A stretch of 64,000 nt of DNA from Salvia splendens (lineage: Eukaryota > Streptophyta > Magnoliopsida > Lamiales > Lamiaceae), in the NCBI RefSeq assembly GCF_004379255.2, contig NC_056046.1:12896001-12960000 (forward strand). Reading direction: 5' to 3'. Of the stretch, positions 1 to 11,344 are shown one piece after another. Numbering within the stretch: position 1 is the first letter of the stretch; each line of letters begins with the position of its first letter. The notes beneath the pieces are model-generated. The model saw only the letters and a list, made by a program, of their open reading frames with translations. It had not been told where the DNA came from and did not search any database. Both the position numbers and the translations under genes were made by a program.

Positions 1-3000
1 GGAAAAGAAGATCTCGACTGACCCGGTGGCCCAACGGAGGACTTGATGAAGTCTGTCTGTGAGATTGATAGGAGCAGTGCCACGGAAAGCATCCCTCTTA
101 GTAACGCAATATACAGATTTCCAGCCTCGATTGTGCATCCTATATCCTGTCACCACGTCTTCAGTCACTGACCCATAAATCCATCCAACCCGGTTACCCC
201 ACTCAGTTTTGTCTTCATACCAACACGAGATCACGCTAATGGCTTCAGCAACCGTTGATGCATCAAGGAGTTCCCTAGGAATGGTAAGAGCACCAGGTGG
301 TCGTCCGTTCTTTACAGCAGGATGATCGGCAAGTGGTCTCCCTTGGAACTCTGCCACTGGGATGGAATCGATCAGGAAGCTCGAGTTACCAAATCTTTTA
401 GAGAAAAGAGAAGGATTCATTTCATCATCATCGTCATCTCCCATCCTAAGAGCTCTGTGTTCCTCCGGTGCAGTTTTAATCGTCGCAGTCTTCTTCCGTT
501 TAGCAAAACAACAGCTGCAACAGCCAGAGTGTTCTTTTGATCGGGGAGGATCAAATCCATAAAGTGCAGTTCTACGGAAGAGGCATCCAGTTCCAACATA
601 AACTGGACCCTGCAGCCCATCTAGAGCACGCATGTTAACATCAAAGAACACAGTATTATGATTTGCATAGCGATCAGATGGATCTATTCCCTCAAACCTT
701 TGAGGAAATTGGACATAGCATATACGGTCTCCACCACGATCCATCATGAAACACATGCCTTCTCTTATTGCCTGTGAGTTGTAGATGTAGTGATCACAGT
801 CAAGATTTAAAATGAATGGGCCATTAGACATGATGGCTGAAGCTCGAACGAGAGCATTCATGGCCCCTGCCTTCTTATTGTGATCATATCCTGGACGCTT
901 TTCACGAGAAACATAGACAAGCAGGGGTAGCCGAATGTCAACTTCTGTAAAATCAAGTGGGCTACTATCATCAGTTCCATTTAGAGGATCATCACTTGGT
1001 GGTTTCAACATGACCTGCAGTTTCGTAGTTACAAAAATGTTAATGAGTCAACAATACAAAGAAGTTAAGAGGGATGAACAAAATATAGTTTCTCAGTAAA
1101 AGGAAGTAACAAAAGTTCAAGCCTTCAAAAAAATCCCCAAAATAATCAATAAGCATAGAAAATAGTTGCTTGCCAAAGTGCAAAAATATTGCTTTCACAG
1201 CTCCTCAGAATTGTTTAATTATACCTACGTCAATACTGTAATTAAAGGCGATTTATGAGTCAGAAGTGACAATTAAGTCAACTGGTTTAGAAAGATGTTA
1301 TGCTAAAACGAAATGGCAACAATCTTGAAGGATTTATACATACATACTAATATCCAAATCATTTGAGCAGAAAATATAACAACTATAAAGAGCATATACC
1401 TGTATAATTCCTGCATGGTCACCCCTAGAGTGTTCCGGACCAGAAACCACCCAAGTTCCCGGCCAGTGAGTCCCATCTGCCATCCAAGTTGCTTTAGAGA
1501 CCTTTAAAGGTTCTAATATTTCATCCGCGGCAGTCTGTCTCCGAAGCTTCAAGGCCTTGATTTCTTCTCTAGCATTATATGCATCAGAGCGACGCCGGAT
1601 TGAATCAGGAAGACCATTGATCCGAACCTTGAATTCATCATACTCACGCTTAACCCTTCTGCGATCCTTTACAAAATCAGGGCGCACTTTATTCTTAAAT
1701 GGGTCTTTTTTCAGTCCGAAATAAGAGTCTGGATTTCTTGGTTCAATATCATGTTTTCGACAGAATGGCACCCACAAGTTAGCAAAACTTGCAGCTTCTG
1801 CCATGGCCTCAAATGTCAAGAGGGCACCTCCATCATCTGAAACATAACAGGAGAGCTTTTCGACAGGGTAATCAGCAGCAAGAATAGACAGAATAGTGTT
1901 TGCCGTAACAAGTGGAGGTTCTTTTTCTGGATCAGCAGTAGAAACAAATATATCTATTCCCGGAAGATCGGATTTTCCAGTTGGATTGGCTGGGCTGGGT
2001 GTTTCAAACTTCTCTTTTAACACGTTAAGATCAGTAGCACGATTAACAGGGCAGAACTTCGGAAGTTGGTCGAGTAACCAGGAGAAGGCAAACCAAATCT
2101 CACAGATGATAGACATCAACCACAGCCACCTTGCATCCTCGTTAGGATTGCTGATCCTCCATTGCAAAAATAGACCAAGAATAACCATACGGATAAAAAT
2201 TAACAGCCTGGAGGAAGAAGAAATGAAGAGAGATGCTTGTCAGCTTTTATACCATATCCATTCAAATTTATACAGATGGGTTATGCCCAATCAAAATAAT
2301 AGAAATAAGAACAATGAAAAAAAAGGCACTTAAAAGTCTGCATCCAGACATTGCAGGAATATGTTCAAAATCATTTATCACTGCTAGGGGATTTCTTGTA
2401 CAGATTTTAATGTAGTCTCATAAGTCATAACCACATTGTAAATGCACAACCCACAAAATCTGGTTCTGAACTATAACAGACAACTTAAATTATTCAAGAT
2501 GTATCCTCAGGTAAGAAATGAATTGCTTGAATTTCTACATTATCATCTAATACACCTTACGATTTACTTATTAAAATACCTGATAAGTCAATTCAAGATA
2601 GAAATTGTACGAAAACACACTACGAAAATCTGAAAATGCTATCAAGCAAAATATAAAAACAAAAACAGCCAACGTATTTACCTATATGGACTGAGTACTG
2701 CAGCTGGTATCTTCAGTTTACGGGTTAGAGGTCTCCATGGCTTGTTGAAAAGTTCTGGAGGCTCGCCTGTTTCGTCATTTTGATCTTCACTTAATCCCCC
2801 ATCTTTTGGCCATATGGCATTACCATATCCATAGGTACCCTTAGTCTCAAACAACCATCGATTATGATCAAAATCCGTCCCTGCTTGGCTCCTCATTAAT
2901 CCAGACTGGCTCCGCACTATTGCAGACCTGTTGGCTGACTTCATTAAGGACAACCTCCTTTCCATTTTCGACATTCCAGCATTAGATGGAAGAGGCAATG

Positions 3001-3568
3001 GCTGACCAGGCTCAGCTGACTCATCGGGCAATTCTGTATTCTTATATGGCTCTTTACAACCAGGACAGATCCCTCCACCAGCCTTGACAGAATCAACGAA
3101 GCAATCCCTGCATATCTTGAAATCACATTCACATGGAAGAATATCTTCACCCCTCTCGTCACTCATAACTTTTCCATCGCAGCCCTGTATAGCACAGGAC
3201 GAACCTTTTGCCCCAGCCATCTGAGGATGGTTTGCTTCAGATTCAATCACCTTATCCATCAAGTGGGCACGGGTAACGCTGTTGTATCCTCCGGTGAACA
3301 AAGAGCTAGACACATATTGCTCCTCGACCCTCTGTGAAATCAGAGGTTCCCCCCTAATGGTCAAAGAATCCATTGGTTGATTATCAGGTGTTGGTGGTAT
3401 ATGCACTGTGTACTCCGCAAACTCAGCACCACTCATCTCACTATCAAGACTTTCCCTTGACAGATTCACATATCTGCCCGACGATGTTCTTCTTGTGAAG
3501 GTTACACTGGGAGGAATCAGGCCCCTCCCTGGCTGCGAATCAGAGGGCCTGAAGGATCTTCCTGCCAT
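1..3568 (-). CDS. CSLD: Cellulose synthase-like protein D (CSLD), 3' part missing
   Basis: Processive beta-glycan synthase of the CSLD family, acting in the Golgi or plasma membrane in tip growth and cell-plate formation (family knowledge). Exons on the minus strand: 3568-2682, 2207-1400 and 1014-1, in phase, giving residues 1-903. Seen: the motif [17 protein letters not shown] and [10 protein letters not shown] near the N-terminus; a cysteine-rich RING-like finger at residues 125-171; two membrane segments at about 297-312 and 323-345; SDDGG at about 419-423; a DCD motif; TED; and QVLRW at 889-893, followed by the membrane-entry sequence where the window ends. The family is usually about 1,140-1,180 residues, so roughly 240 C-terminal residues with the last transmembrane helices lie outside. 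The start was chosen because MAGRSF gives the family N-terminus; an in-frame upstream ATG at 3589 is probably leader. It looks closest to CSLD2/CSLD3 from memory, but the paralogue is not settled. Confidence 0.96.
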
Positions 3569-4970
3569 TACCAATCTATGCAATAACAAAGTATCTACTC
3601 ACCAGAACCTGAAACATATCAAAGAGCCAAACATCAAATATTTAACTCTTAAGTTATGAAACACCAACATGATGTATATTCTGCTAACGGTCAGATTACT
3701 TTTCACCATTTTTAAAATCAAACATTCTTTCTCCGACGATCTTTTTTAAAGTGAAAAAACACCATCCCAAGACCTTTAATAGACCAAAATTGAATATAGC
3801 TTATTAGAATAGATCACAAAACACTTTCTCTGTCTACAACGTTACTCATTCATTTCTTTCTACAGGAAAAGCAAAAAAAGCAGCTGCTTTTTTGGCCAAA
3901 TTCAAATCTTTGCCAGTAAAAGAACTAAATAAAATAGTTGTGCAAAGTCGAGATAATCTCAACCACAAAAAAGTTACCTATTTTCTGTAAAGAACAGATA
4001 GAACAGATATCAGAGATCACACCATGTGCACCTAATGGTCTCAATCTTCAAAACACAAAACACCTCAATACGAAAGAAGATGAGCAGATGAAGAAGTAAA
4101 ACGCAAGGAAAGGTGTTGAAAACGTGTGAGCAAGAAGAAGATCGTGTATGTACAACAAGAAAATGGATGGAAATATATCACATCATCTATGCTACTCAGT
4201 CTACTTAAAAGAAGCGAAGACCATTTCTGTATATAAAAACAATGAAACGGCCTCCCTCCAGAACGATTAAGAAACTTTCAAACGCTAGTAATTAAATAAT
4301 GGGACAAATTTATACATACGGCAATATACATTCATTATTCATTTCCCACACACACACACGGTTTGCAAACAAATTTACAACTGTAACACACTTGCTATAT
4401 GTGACCCGGTCACTAGTTAGCCCTCTCTCTCTCTCTAAATTTTCCACACCAAACCAAACCAAACCAAACCAAACCAAAGACTCAGTTTCTAGGAAAAAAA
4501 AGTATAATAGAAACCTAACGCATTCAAACGGCATTAAACAGCCGTCTAAATTCCCCACTTCAACAGAATGACACTCATTCTAGAACAATGAGCTAAAATT
4601 AAGATAGCGGCATCTCACAAACAGACGAGATCTGAGCATTCAAGACAAAAACTATACCTTTGAAAATTTAAAAACTTAAATGGAAATAATCTAGCTCATG
4701 GAGAAAAGTTGATTTTGCGGCGCTAGCTTTTGGAATTGAAACATGAAGAAGCAAAGTAGGTTGTGTATTCAGTTGTTCGTTTGTGTTTTTGAATGTGAAA
4801 CAATGGCGGAAATGGTGGTGGGGCAAAGTGTTGAAGCGAAGAATTGAACTTTTTCTATTCCTTTTAGCCGTTTTTAGTGATTGAGTTTTGAAATTGAAAC
4901 AAGATGTAGATAGATTGGACGGACAGTGAGGCGAAGATTGAGGTTTAGTGGGAATGTCCTCGAACAAGGT
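3569..4970 (-). promoter_or_regulatory. CSLD leader and proximal upstream region
   Basis: Reading the minus strand, a good splice acceptor (TTTCAG) lies about 45 bases before the CSLD start near 3611, which suggests an intron in the 5' leader. Upstream DNA holds a CT/GA tract near 4423-4436 and an AAACC repeat at 4448-4478, both common in plant leaders and core promoters. A 99-codon open frame at 4668-4967 has no recognisable family and is probably chance. No transcription start can be fixed from sequence alone. Confidence 0.35.
4448..4478. repeat. AAACC microsatellite (about 6 copies)
   Basis: A short run of AAACC units, read as GGTTT on the CSLD strand, lies in the putative CSLD leader or promoter. 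Confidence 0.8.
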
Positions 4971-5098
4971 CAGGATCCTCTGCTACTATATTACAATTGC
5001 TAGAACCGGCATGTAGAGGATCAGATAAATCAATACTATATTTAGTCCTCACACCTGTCATTCATCTACACGCTTTTATTTTCTTGTTTATTCAATTC

Positions 5099-5235
5099 CA
5101 TTAAATTCTTTTATTATTGATTCAATTCAGATTTTTTAACATTCATTAAATTCTTTTATTATTGATTCAATTCAGATTTTTTAACATTCATTAAATTCTT
5201 TTATTATTGATTCAATTCAGATTTTTTTAACATTT
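5099..5235. repeat. 45-bp tandem repeat, three copies
   Basis: Three near-identical head-to-tail copies of an AT-rich 45-base unit starting CATTAAATTC begin at 5099, 5144 and 5189. The third has one extra T in a T-run. No coding potential. Confidence 0.92.
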
Positions 5236-5930
5236 ATGTACAGGTATAAATTAATAAAGCGATCACGTTCTTTTATTATTGAGTTAATTTGATTGTCGAA
5301 TACTCCTACTTTATAAAACTCACTACTTATTCAAGCTTAATTTAATTTGTGATAAAACTTCAATAAATACTAGTAGTATAATATATTTACTTAAATTCAT
5401 CATTTTCTTTTACCAGGTTTAATTTTTTTTTAAGAATTCATATTACTGGAAAGTAGCGTAGTGTTTGCTGCAAACAAAAAATGACGTAGTTAAATATCAT
5501 TTCTTTTCAAGAAATATTTAACGGAGAAGTGAGGACTAAGTAATTTTGAGGAAAGAATATTGACGGAATATTCTAAATTATATTGTGTCGTGATATCTCA
5601 AATTCCATGCTGAACAGGATTTGATATCCTAAAATTCTCAATTTTTAAATTAGGTAGTTTTCGTCTGCAAATGTAAGAGATACGTTAATAGAAAGCTGGA
5701 AATAATTATCCTCAAAGTTTAATTTTGTTTGGTGGATATTTACTTTAATGAAAGGGACCCTCAAAAAATTCAAATTTTTGTCCGACCAAGTTAATTATTG
5801 GTTCAATAAAGGTAGCGAAATTGAACAAATTTGAATTTAAAATGAATATTCTACTGTACAAGTTGTAAGAAAGAATTATTTGAATATTTTTTCCGTTGCC
5901 ATAAATTGCAAAGAGAAAATGAAAATTTTC
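5236..5930. other. AT-rich intergenic DNA
   Basis: No gene, RNA gene or repeat structure recognised between the tandem repeat and the Harbinger element. Confidence 0.6.
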
Positions 5931-5933
5931 TTA

Positions 5934-7890
5934 GAGCATCAGCAATGGAGGCGTCAAAATCGCGACGCCGATTTTTCGCCGATGCCGGTTCTGACGCCGA
6001 ACCATTGCGACCGGCGTCGGTGAAATCGGCGTTAATTTCGGCGTACCCATACCGATTCGTGTGGTGACGCCGGTTCTAACGCCGATCCTCACGGCGCCAT
6101 TATATGCCCCTGATCGGCGTCAGACCGGCGTCAGAATTTAATTTTTTATTTTTTTTTCGAAAACACTATATATACGCGCTTTGAACGTCATTTTCATTCG
6201 CACCACTTGTTTTAATGAGTACTCTCTCTATCTTTCTTTCTGTACAAGATCAATAATGAGCAATGGAGAACAACTACGCAGGAACTCCAGTGACTATCGG
6301 GGGATGGTCTCAGACTCCCCCGACTCCCGGGGTAGGGTCTCAGACTCCCCCGACTCCCGGGGTAGGGTCCCAGACTTCCCCGGCTCCTGGGGGAGGTGGT
6401 TGGCCTCCGATGACCGGGTACTACAACATGTACCCGTGGCAGCAGATGATGCCGGGGTGGGCACCCGGCATGCAGCCCCCTATGCAGATGATGCCGGGGT
6501 GGGCACCCGGGATGCAGCCACCGGCGCAGCAGATGATTCCACCGCCGCAGGGGACGCCCGGGGGGGGGGGGACAACGCCTATCGGCCGACTTTTGATTTT
6601 TCCACCGGTTCTTCGCACACATCGACCCCAACAGATGCACAGTATACGGAGACCTTCTCCTTAGCGGACTTGGGTTTTGATATTAACGAGGTTCCGAAAA
6701 CTCTCATTCAAAGCCAGGGAGTAGGGCGGGGTAAGAAGAAGGGCAAGGCCAAGAAGGTCGGCGAGTCGTCGCACCCGGAGGAGGATAGACGGGTCCGGAG
6801 GAAGTGGACGGACGCGGAGAACGTTGCGGTTGCCAAGGCGTGGGTGAGTGTCTGCGACGATCCTCTCGTTTCGAACAACCTGAGGATCGTCAACTTGTGG
6901 GCCAAGATAGCCGCAGCCTACAGGGTTTGTACGCCAACGCCCTCCGCATGCAGACCAGTTGCCAAACAGAGGAAGACTGCGGGAGGATTGCGGAGAGAGC
7001 CTACCCCGATCCGCAAAAGAAGTACTATGAGTTCACCTACTGGAACTGCTACGTTGTGCTCAACGAGTCGGAGAAATTCCGGGCAGGTGTCGACGCTGGC
7101 TGACCGAAGAAGCAGAAACTGAACTATACCGGAGATTATAGCGGCAGCAGCGGTGGTTCGACAGACCTCCCCGAGACTGCCCAGGAGGTCCCGACCCCTC
7201 GTTCGTTCGGTCGCCGACCTCGCCCGGTTGGCCAAAGGCGGGCGCAACAGGTTGCGAGGGCGGGCACCTCGAGTTCTCAGGGGGTCCATTCGGCATCCCC
7301 CCTCGGCAGGTCTACCGAGGAGCTCAAATTCTTCGCGCGCCAACAAACGCACGCTCAAATGGTGAAGACCTTAGCCGACTTCCAATCGGCGGTGGACCCC
7401 TAGGTGAAGGATTATCTTCGTGTATTGCTCCAGAGCCAGCGTGAAGAATTGGAGGCGATGAGGAGGGAGACCGACGGGAATAGCAGCGGCGTAGGTGGCG
7501 ACAGAGGCGGCGGCGACGACGGTGAAGAAGGGCTGGGCGACGACGGAGACGAAGACGGCGGCGAGGAGTGATTTTTTTTTACAATTGTACTTTTTAATTA
7601 TTGTACTTTTTTTAAAATTATTGTACTTTTTTAAATTAATGTACTTTTTAAATTTTAATAGTATTATTCGAATTTCTCGTATTTGTCTCGTAAATTAAAT
7701 TCCGTATGTTGATACAATTGTAAATTAAATTATATAATTGTTATTAGTGATGTGGATAGGTAGTGGGAAGGCTATGCGAGGGCTATTTGATGTGGCAAGC
7801 TGATGTGGCAGGAGAATTTTAGTGCTGATGATGTAGCAGTGTGAAGGCTATGTGAGAGCTATGTGAAGTCCAGTCTCATTGTGGATGCTC
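5934..7890 (+). mobile_element. PIF/Harbinger-type DNA transposon, non-autonomous, copy 1
   Basis: The element is flanked by TTA on both sides (5931-5933 and 7891-7893), the target duplication typical of PIF/Harbinger. Its ends are inverted repeats: left GAGCATCAGCAATGG, right the complement of GAGCATCCACAATGA. Inside is a GC-rich block, very unlike the AT-rich surroundings, that encodes a decayed Myb/trihelix-like accessory protein. No DDE transposase frame was found, so mobility would need a transposase supplied in trans. The ends resemble those of the copy at 52137-53768. Confidence 0.85.
6263..7571 (+). pseudogene. Broken Harbinger ORF1 (Myb/SANT-trihelix-like protein)
   Basis: Harbinger ORF1 proteins bind DNA and help the transposase (family knowledge). 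The frame starts at 6263 (MENNYAG) with Pro/Gly/Met-rich repeats, then shifts at a run of eleven Gs near 6562-6572 into the frame carrying FDFSTGSSHTSTPTDAQ and the trihelix-like segment RRKWTDAENVAVAKAWVSVC. After about 6922 it changes frame again and seems to lack some 30 residues before YANALRMQTS. A TGA near 7101 is followed by further family-like sequence (STEELKFFARQQ), an in-frame TAG at 7401-7403 and an acidic tail ending at TGA 7569-7571. At least two frame changes and one stop make it non-functional. Such proteins are often labelled glutathione S-transferase T3-like in databases, which is misleading. Confidence 0.8.
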
Positions 7891-7893
7891 TTA

Positions 7894-8264
7894 CAAAACC
7901 GAAGAAGATGGACTACATACCTTGAAGTCTGGTTAAACAATGTTTTAAAATTAGTCAATGTAATGTTCAAATTGAATTGGATAAATACATACTATGTTAA
8001 TTGGCCATTCTAATTTTTAAAACACTGAATTTAACTCTTGCTATTTCAATGGAATCAAAACCAATTACTATTAACCAACTAAAACAACGGAATGAAATTA
8101 CCATGCTAACTGTTGATTAAAATTTACAAGTAAAGTTGGGATAAAATAATAAAAGCACAAAGAAGAGGGGGTAAATTAAAATATTTTGGACTCCGTAAGC
8201 AGAAACTGTAATAAATAGAAAATTATGTATTTAAATGAATAAAATGAATATTTTATTTAAAAAA
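7894..8264. other. AT-rich spacer
   Basis: Between the Harbinger element and the first defensin-type duplication unit. Nothing recognised. Confidence 0.5.
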
Positions 8265-8852
8265 TTGAATTATGTTAACTTACTCCATAATAAGGATCAT
8301 TGTAAGCTAGCATCTCATTTGAATGACAACTCAATGTTGTCCTTTTTTTCTATTTTTGTGAGAGTACGTAGAATTTTACTATGTTGTAGACATACTTTTA
8401 CTTAATTATACTTTCTATGCCCACCTTATTATTAGCTCATGGTGTTCATTTTGTTTATCTCTTTTCTTATTAATTTTATTACTATTATCGATATATTACA
8501 ACTTCAGGCCCATATATATGTCAGTGTGAAATGCAAGACTTAATAGTGACACCCCTATAGAAGCAATGGCAAGGTACACTACTGTAATGCAATTTTCTCA
8601 TAATTCCTCATATAAACTTTTTTCTTCTCATTTGATTGAAACAATAATTAAATTAATTTTTAAGAATGAGTTCCGGATAAGGTCAGAATGAAAAAAAACC
8701 CTATCATATGACATTCATACCAATTCAAAATTTAAGCATATCCTTAATCATCCATTTTAATTGTGTATAATATGGATCACTCAGTGTCACATAAAATAGT
8801 GAAACTCAAAGGAAATATAAAATTGATCATCCATTTTAATTGTGTATATATA

Positions 8853-9035
8853 ATGATTAAGTGCTTGTATACAATATTCTTCGTGGTCTTCTTGGTTTTT
8901 GCTATGACCTCCAGTAAAATGAAAAGTTACAACTAAAGTTTTCCAACAGTTATTAACGATAAGCAGTACTTAATTAAAGTCTCAAGTTCAAAGATCAAAA
9001 TTGGCGACTGGCGAGACCACAATTGTAAGGATATA
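8853..9035 (+). pseudogene. Defensin relic A (decayed tandem duplicate)
   Basis: The ATG at 8853 opens a signal-peptide-like segment almost the same as exon 1 of the intact gene at 13481 (shared CLYTI and VFLVFAM). The splice donor region is altered and the frame stops within 30 codons. About 100 bases on, a short remnant of exon 2 survives (the WRDHNCK block, near 9008-9030), and the sequence then passes straight into DNA that matches the 3' flank of the intact gene. Most of the cysteine-rich domain is deleted. Upstream similarity to 13025-13480 begins near 8265, so this was a segmental tandem duplication. Confidence 0.75.
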
Positions 9036-9092
9036 AACTAGTCGGACATATATTATGTTTATTTTAATTGGAGAAAATATGAAAAGCAAGAG

Positions 9093-9834
9093 GACATATA
9101 TTATGTTTACATATTTCATACAAAATATTTTATCTTTGTTTCAATTTAGTACAAAAATTATTAAGTTTACGTATTTTATACAAAAAGTTACATTAATGTT
9201 TCAAGTTAATACATTCTGTTAAATATTTTAAACACCATTAGTTAGTTTATAATTTATCCAACTTATCATCATAATAAAAGAATAATTAGAGATTTCATAC
9301 AATTAATCACTCTAAAAAATTAACATTCAATGTCAATTCTTTCATCAATTGATCGTGGTTTAAAAAAATTATGTCTCTCAATATACTCTATTTTTTTTAT
9401 TGTATTATTTATAGAACACATTATAAAATAAGTCCATATTTCATCTTTACAAAATGGCTAATCTGAGCTTCTCATAGTCAATAAGTCAATATTTAATTTT
9501 TCATTTTTACAAAAAATGCAATTCGCTAATTTGACGGTGAAGAGTGGTGAATTTTTTTCTGTGTTTTTCATTTTTTTGAGTAATAAAAATAAATGTGTTT
9601 GAAATAATAAATAGAAAGTTTTAATTTAAAACTTTTGTACAAATTGAAAACATTGATGAAACTTTTTGTAAGTACAATGTAATTGGAAGTAAAGGTGTTA
9701 GTAGGGACTTGACAGAATGTATTATTTTGGAACACTAAGTAAACTTTTTATATGAAATATGTAAACTTAATACTTTTTGTACTAAATTGAAACAAAAGTA
9801 AAACATTTTATATGAAACATGTAATTACCCCGAA
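9093..9834. mobile_element. Long-inverted-repeat MITE inside the defensin A flank
   Basis: The first roughly 150 bases (from TTATGTTTACATATTTCATA, with a core TTTCAATTTAGTACAAAAA) reappear as an inverted copy at the right end, ending near 9834. CAAGAG flanks both sides (9087-9092 and 9835-9840). Comparison with the 3' flank of the gene at 13481 shows an almost empty site there: the flanking sequence runs on directly near 13955. No coding frame. Superfamily is uncertain; long terminal inverted repeats suggest a Mutator-like derivative. Confidence 0.75.
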
Positions 9835-9934
9835 CAAGAGTACGAATGCACTAATATTGAACCCATAATTTTAGCCTTATGATTGAGGAAATCATCAAAC
9901 AGGATATCCACAAAGAAACTTAATTTTGAAATGG

Positions 9935-10875
9935 TTACTAGCCTATAAAAACATAAATTTTCAGTATTTACTTTTTTTTATCGAACTTTATTTTAAAATA
10001 CAAATACACGAACTTTGTATTTTTCTAGTTTTTCCCGGTAACCAAAAATCACTATTGGTATGGCAAACTAGAATTTTCATGACAAATGAAAACGACATTG
10101 TTTTGATTTAATTATTTTAAAAGAATAAAAATAAAATTAAATGTTGTAGTAATTGTCTTCCTCACCTATCTCTCTCCCCCTTTCTGTCTCTTTTCTGTTC
10201 TACATTTTGATTTCTCTTTCTTGATCAATGCTCTAGTGAATTTTCTCTTCCACATTTTAGCAACGGGCTAAGATTTGGCAAAATCAATTTTAGCAAAACC
10301 TCCACTTTCTGCATTGATTTCTCTTCCTAGCAAGTGTGGTGATTACAATTTTGCATTGGCCCCAATGAACTAATTATGAAGGCTGAAGAGTATTAATTCT
10401 GCAATATTTTTGCTATTTATTTTAGGTTATGCCGTTTCACTGCAGAATGTGGAAGTTTGCTGTGAAATTTTGCTTGCCTTCTTAGAATTGTCAAATGAAA
10501 TCCCAAAACCAAACGGTGGGTACTTTTTTAATAACAATGAATAGAGTGAAAGAGAGAGAGAAATGAGAGGGAGGAGAAGTGAGGAAGACGAAAACAATAA
10601 ATAGAGTGAAAGAGAAAATAGGAGGGAGGAAGATGATTACGTGAAATTTTATTAAAAAATTTTAAAAATAATTTGATCAATATGATGTTGTTTTATTCGC
10701 CACATCATTTCGAATTTGGATTTTGGGGAATAAGTAGAAAAACTCAAATTTCATATATTTGTATTCAAATAATAAAGTTTGGGAAAAAATCAGAAAATAT
10801 TGCAAGTTTTTGTATTTAAATATAAATAATCCAATTTTCTCAAAATTCTTATAAAAATTTTCCATTCTCATTTGA
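9935..10875. mobile_element. Second long-inverted-repeat element
   Basis: The left arm (about 9935-10180) and the complement of the right arm (about 10600-10875) align over some 200 bases, including CTTTATT..GAATACAAAT and CTTCCTC near the inner edge. The arms are diverged, so this is older than the 9093-9834 element. No coding frame. A Mutator-like MITE is the likeliest class. Boundaries are approximate. Confidence 0.6.
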
Positions 10876-11059
10876 GTTGAAAATATAATGAAATTCATTT
10901 TATGATAAAGAGAAAATTGTTAAACAATATTTAAATGTGATAACTCATTCACACCAATTCGAAATTTAAGCATATCCTAGACCCTCCATTTTAATCTAGT
11001 ATATATATGGTGTGTCACCTAGAATAGTGAAATTTAAAGGAAAAATATATCGTACAACG

Positions 11060-11344
11060 ATGAAGATTAAGTGCTTGTATACAGACAGTATTACTATTGG
11101 TGATGGTCGTCTTGGTTTTTGCTATGTCCTCTAGTAATTATCTTTTTGTTTTACCATATATATTGATATATAATTGTAATTTTTCATTCTTATTTAAGTT
11201 TTTGGAGTTAAATGGTGGTGATTTTCCATGGGCAGGACTTGTTCAACACCAAGTCATACGTTCAAAGGTCAATGCTGGCGAGACCACAATTGTAAGGTAA
11301 TCTGCGAAGGCGAATGCGAAGGTCTTTGGTGTGTAATTTTCTAG
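11060..11344 (+). pseudogene. Defensin pseudogene B
   Basis: Exon 1 begins with an ATG at 11060 and the same MKIKCLYT start as the intact gene at 13481, but an insertion shifts the frame into a TAG at 11132-11134. Exon 2 keeps GRTC, KFKGQC-like (TFKGQC) and WRDHNCKVIC blocks, then has lost the residues between cysteines 4 and 5 and the normal C-terminal Cys-X-Cys motif, ending early at TAG 11342-11344. The promoter block upstream (10920-11050) still matches that of the intact copy. It is a dead tandem duplicate. Confidence 0.85.

Noticed and set aside
3408..3659. Plus-strand frame over CSLD exon 1
   Set aside because: Antisense shadow of the CSLD coding exon.
4668..4967. 99-codon minus-strand frame upstream of CSLD
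   Set aside because: No recognisable family, serine/histidine-rich, probably in leader or promoter DNA.
6212..6640. Pro/Arg-rich minus-strand frames over the first Harbinger element
   Set aside because: They are antisense shadows of the GC-rich ORF1 region.
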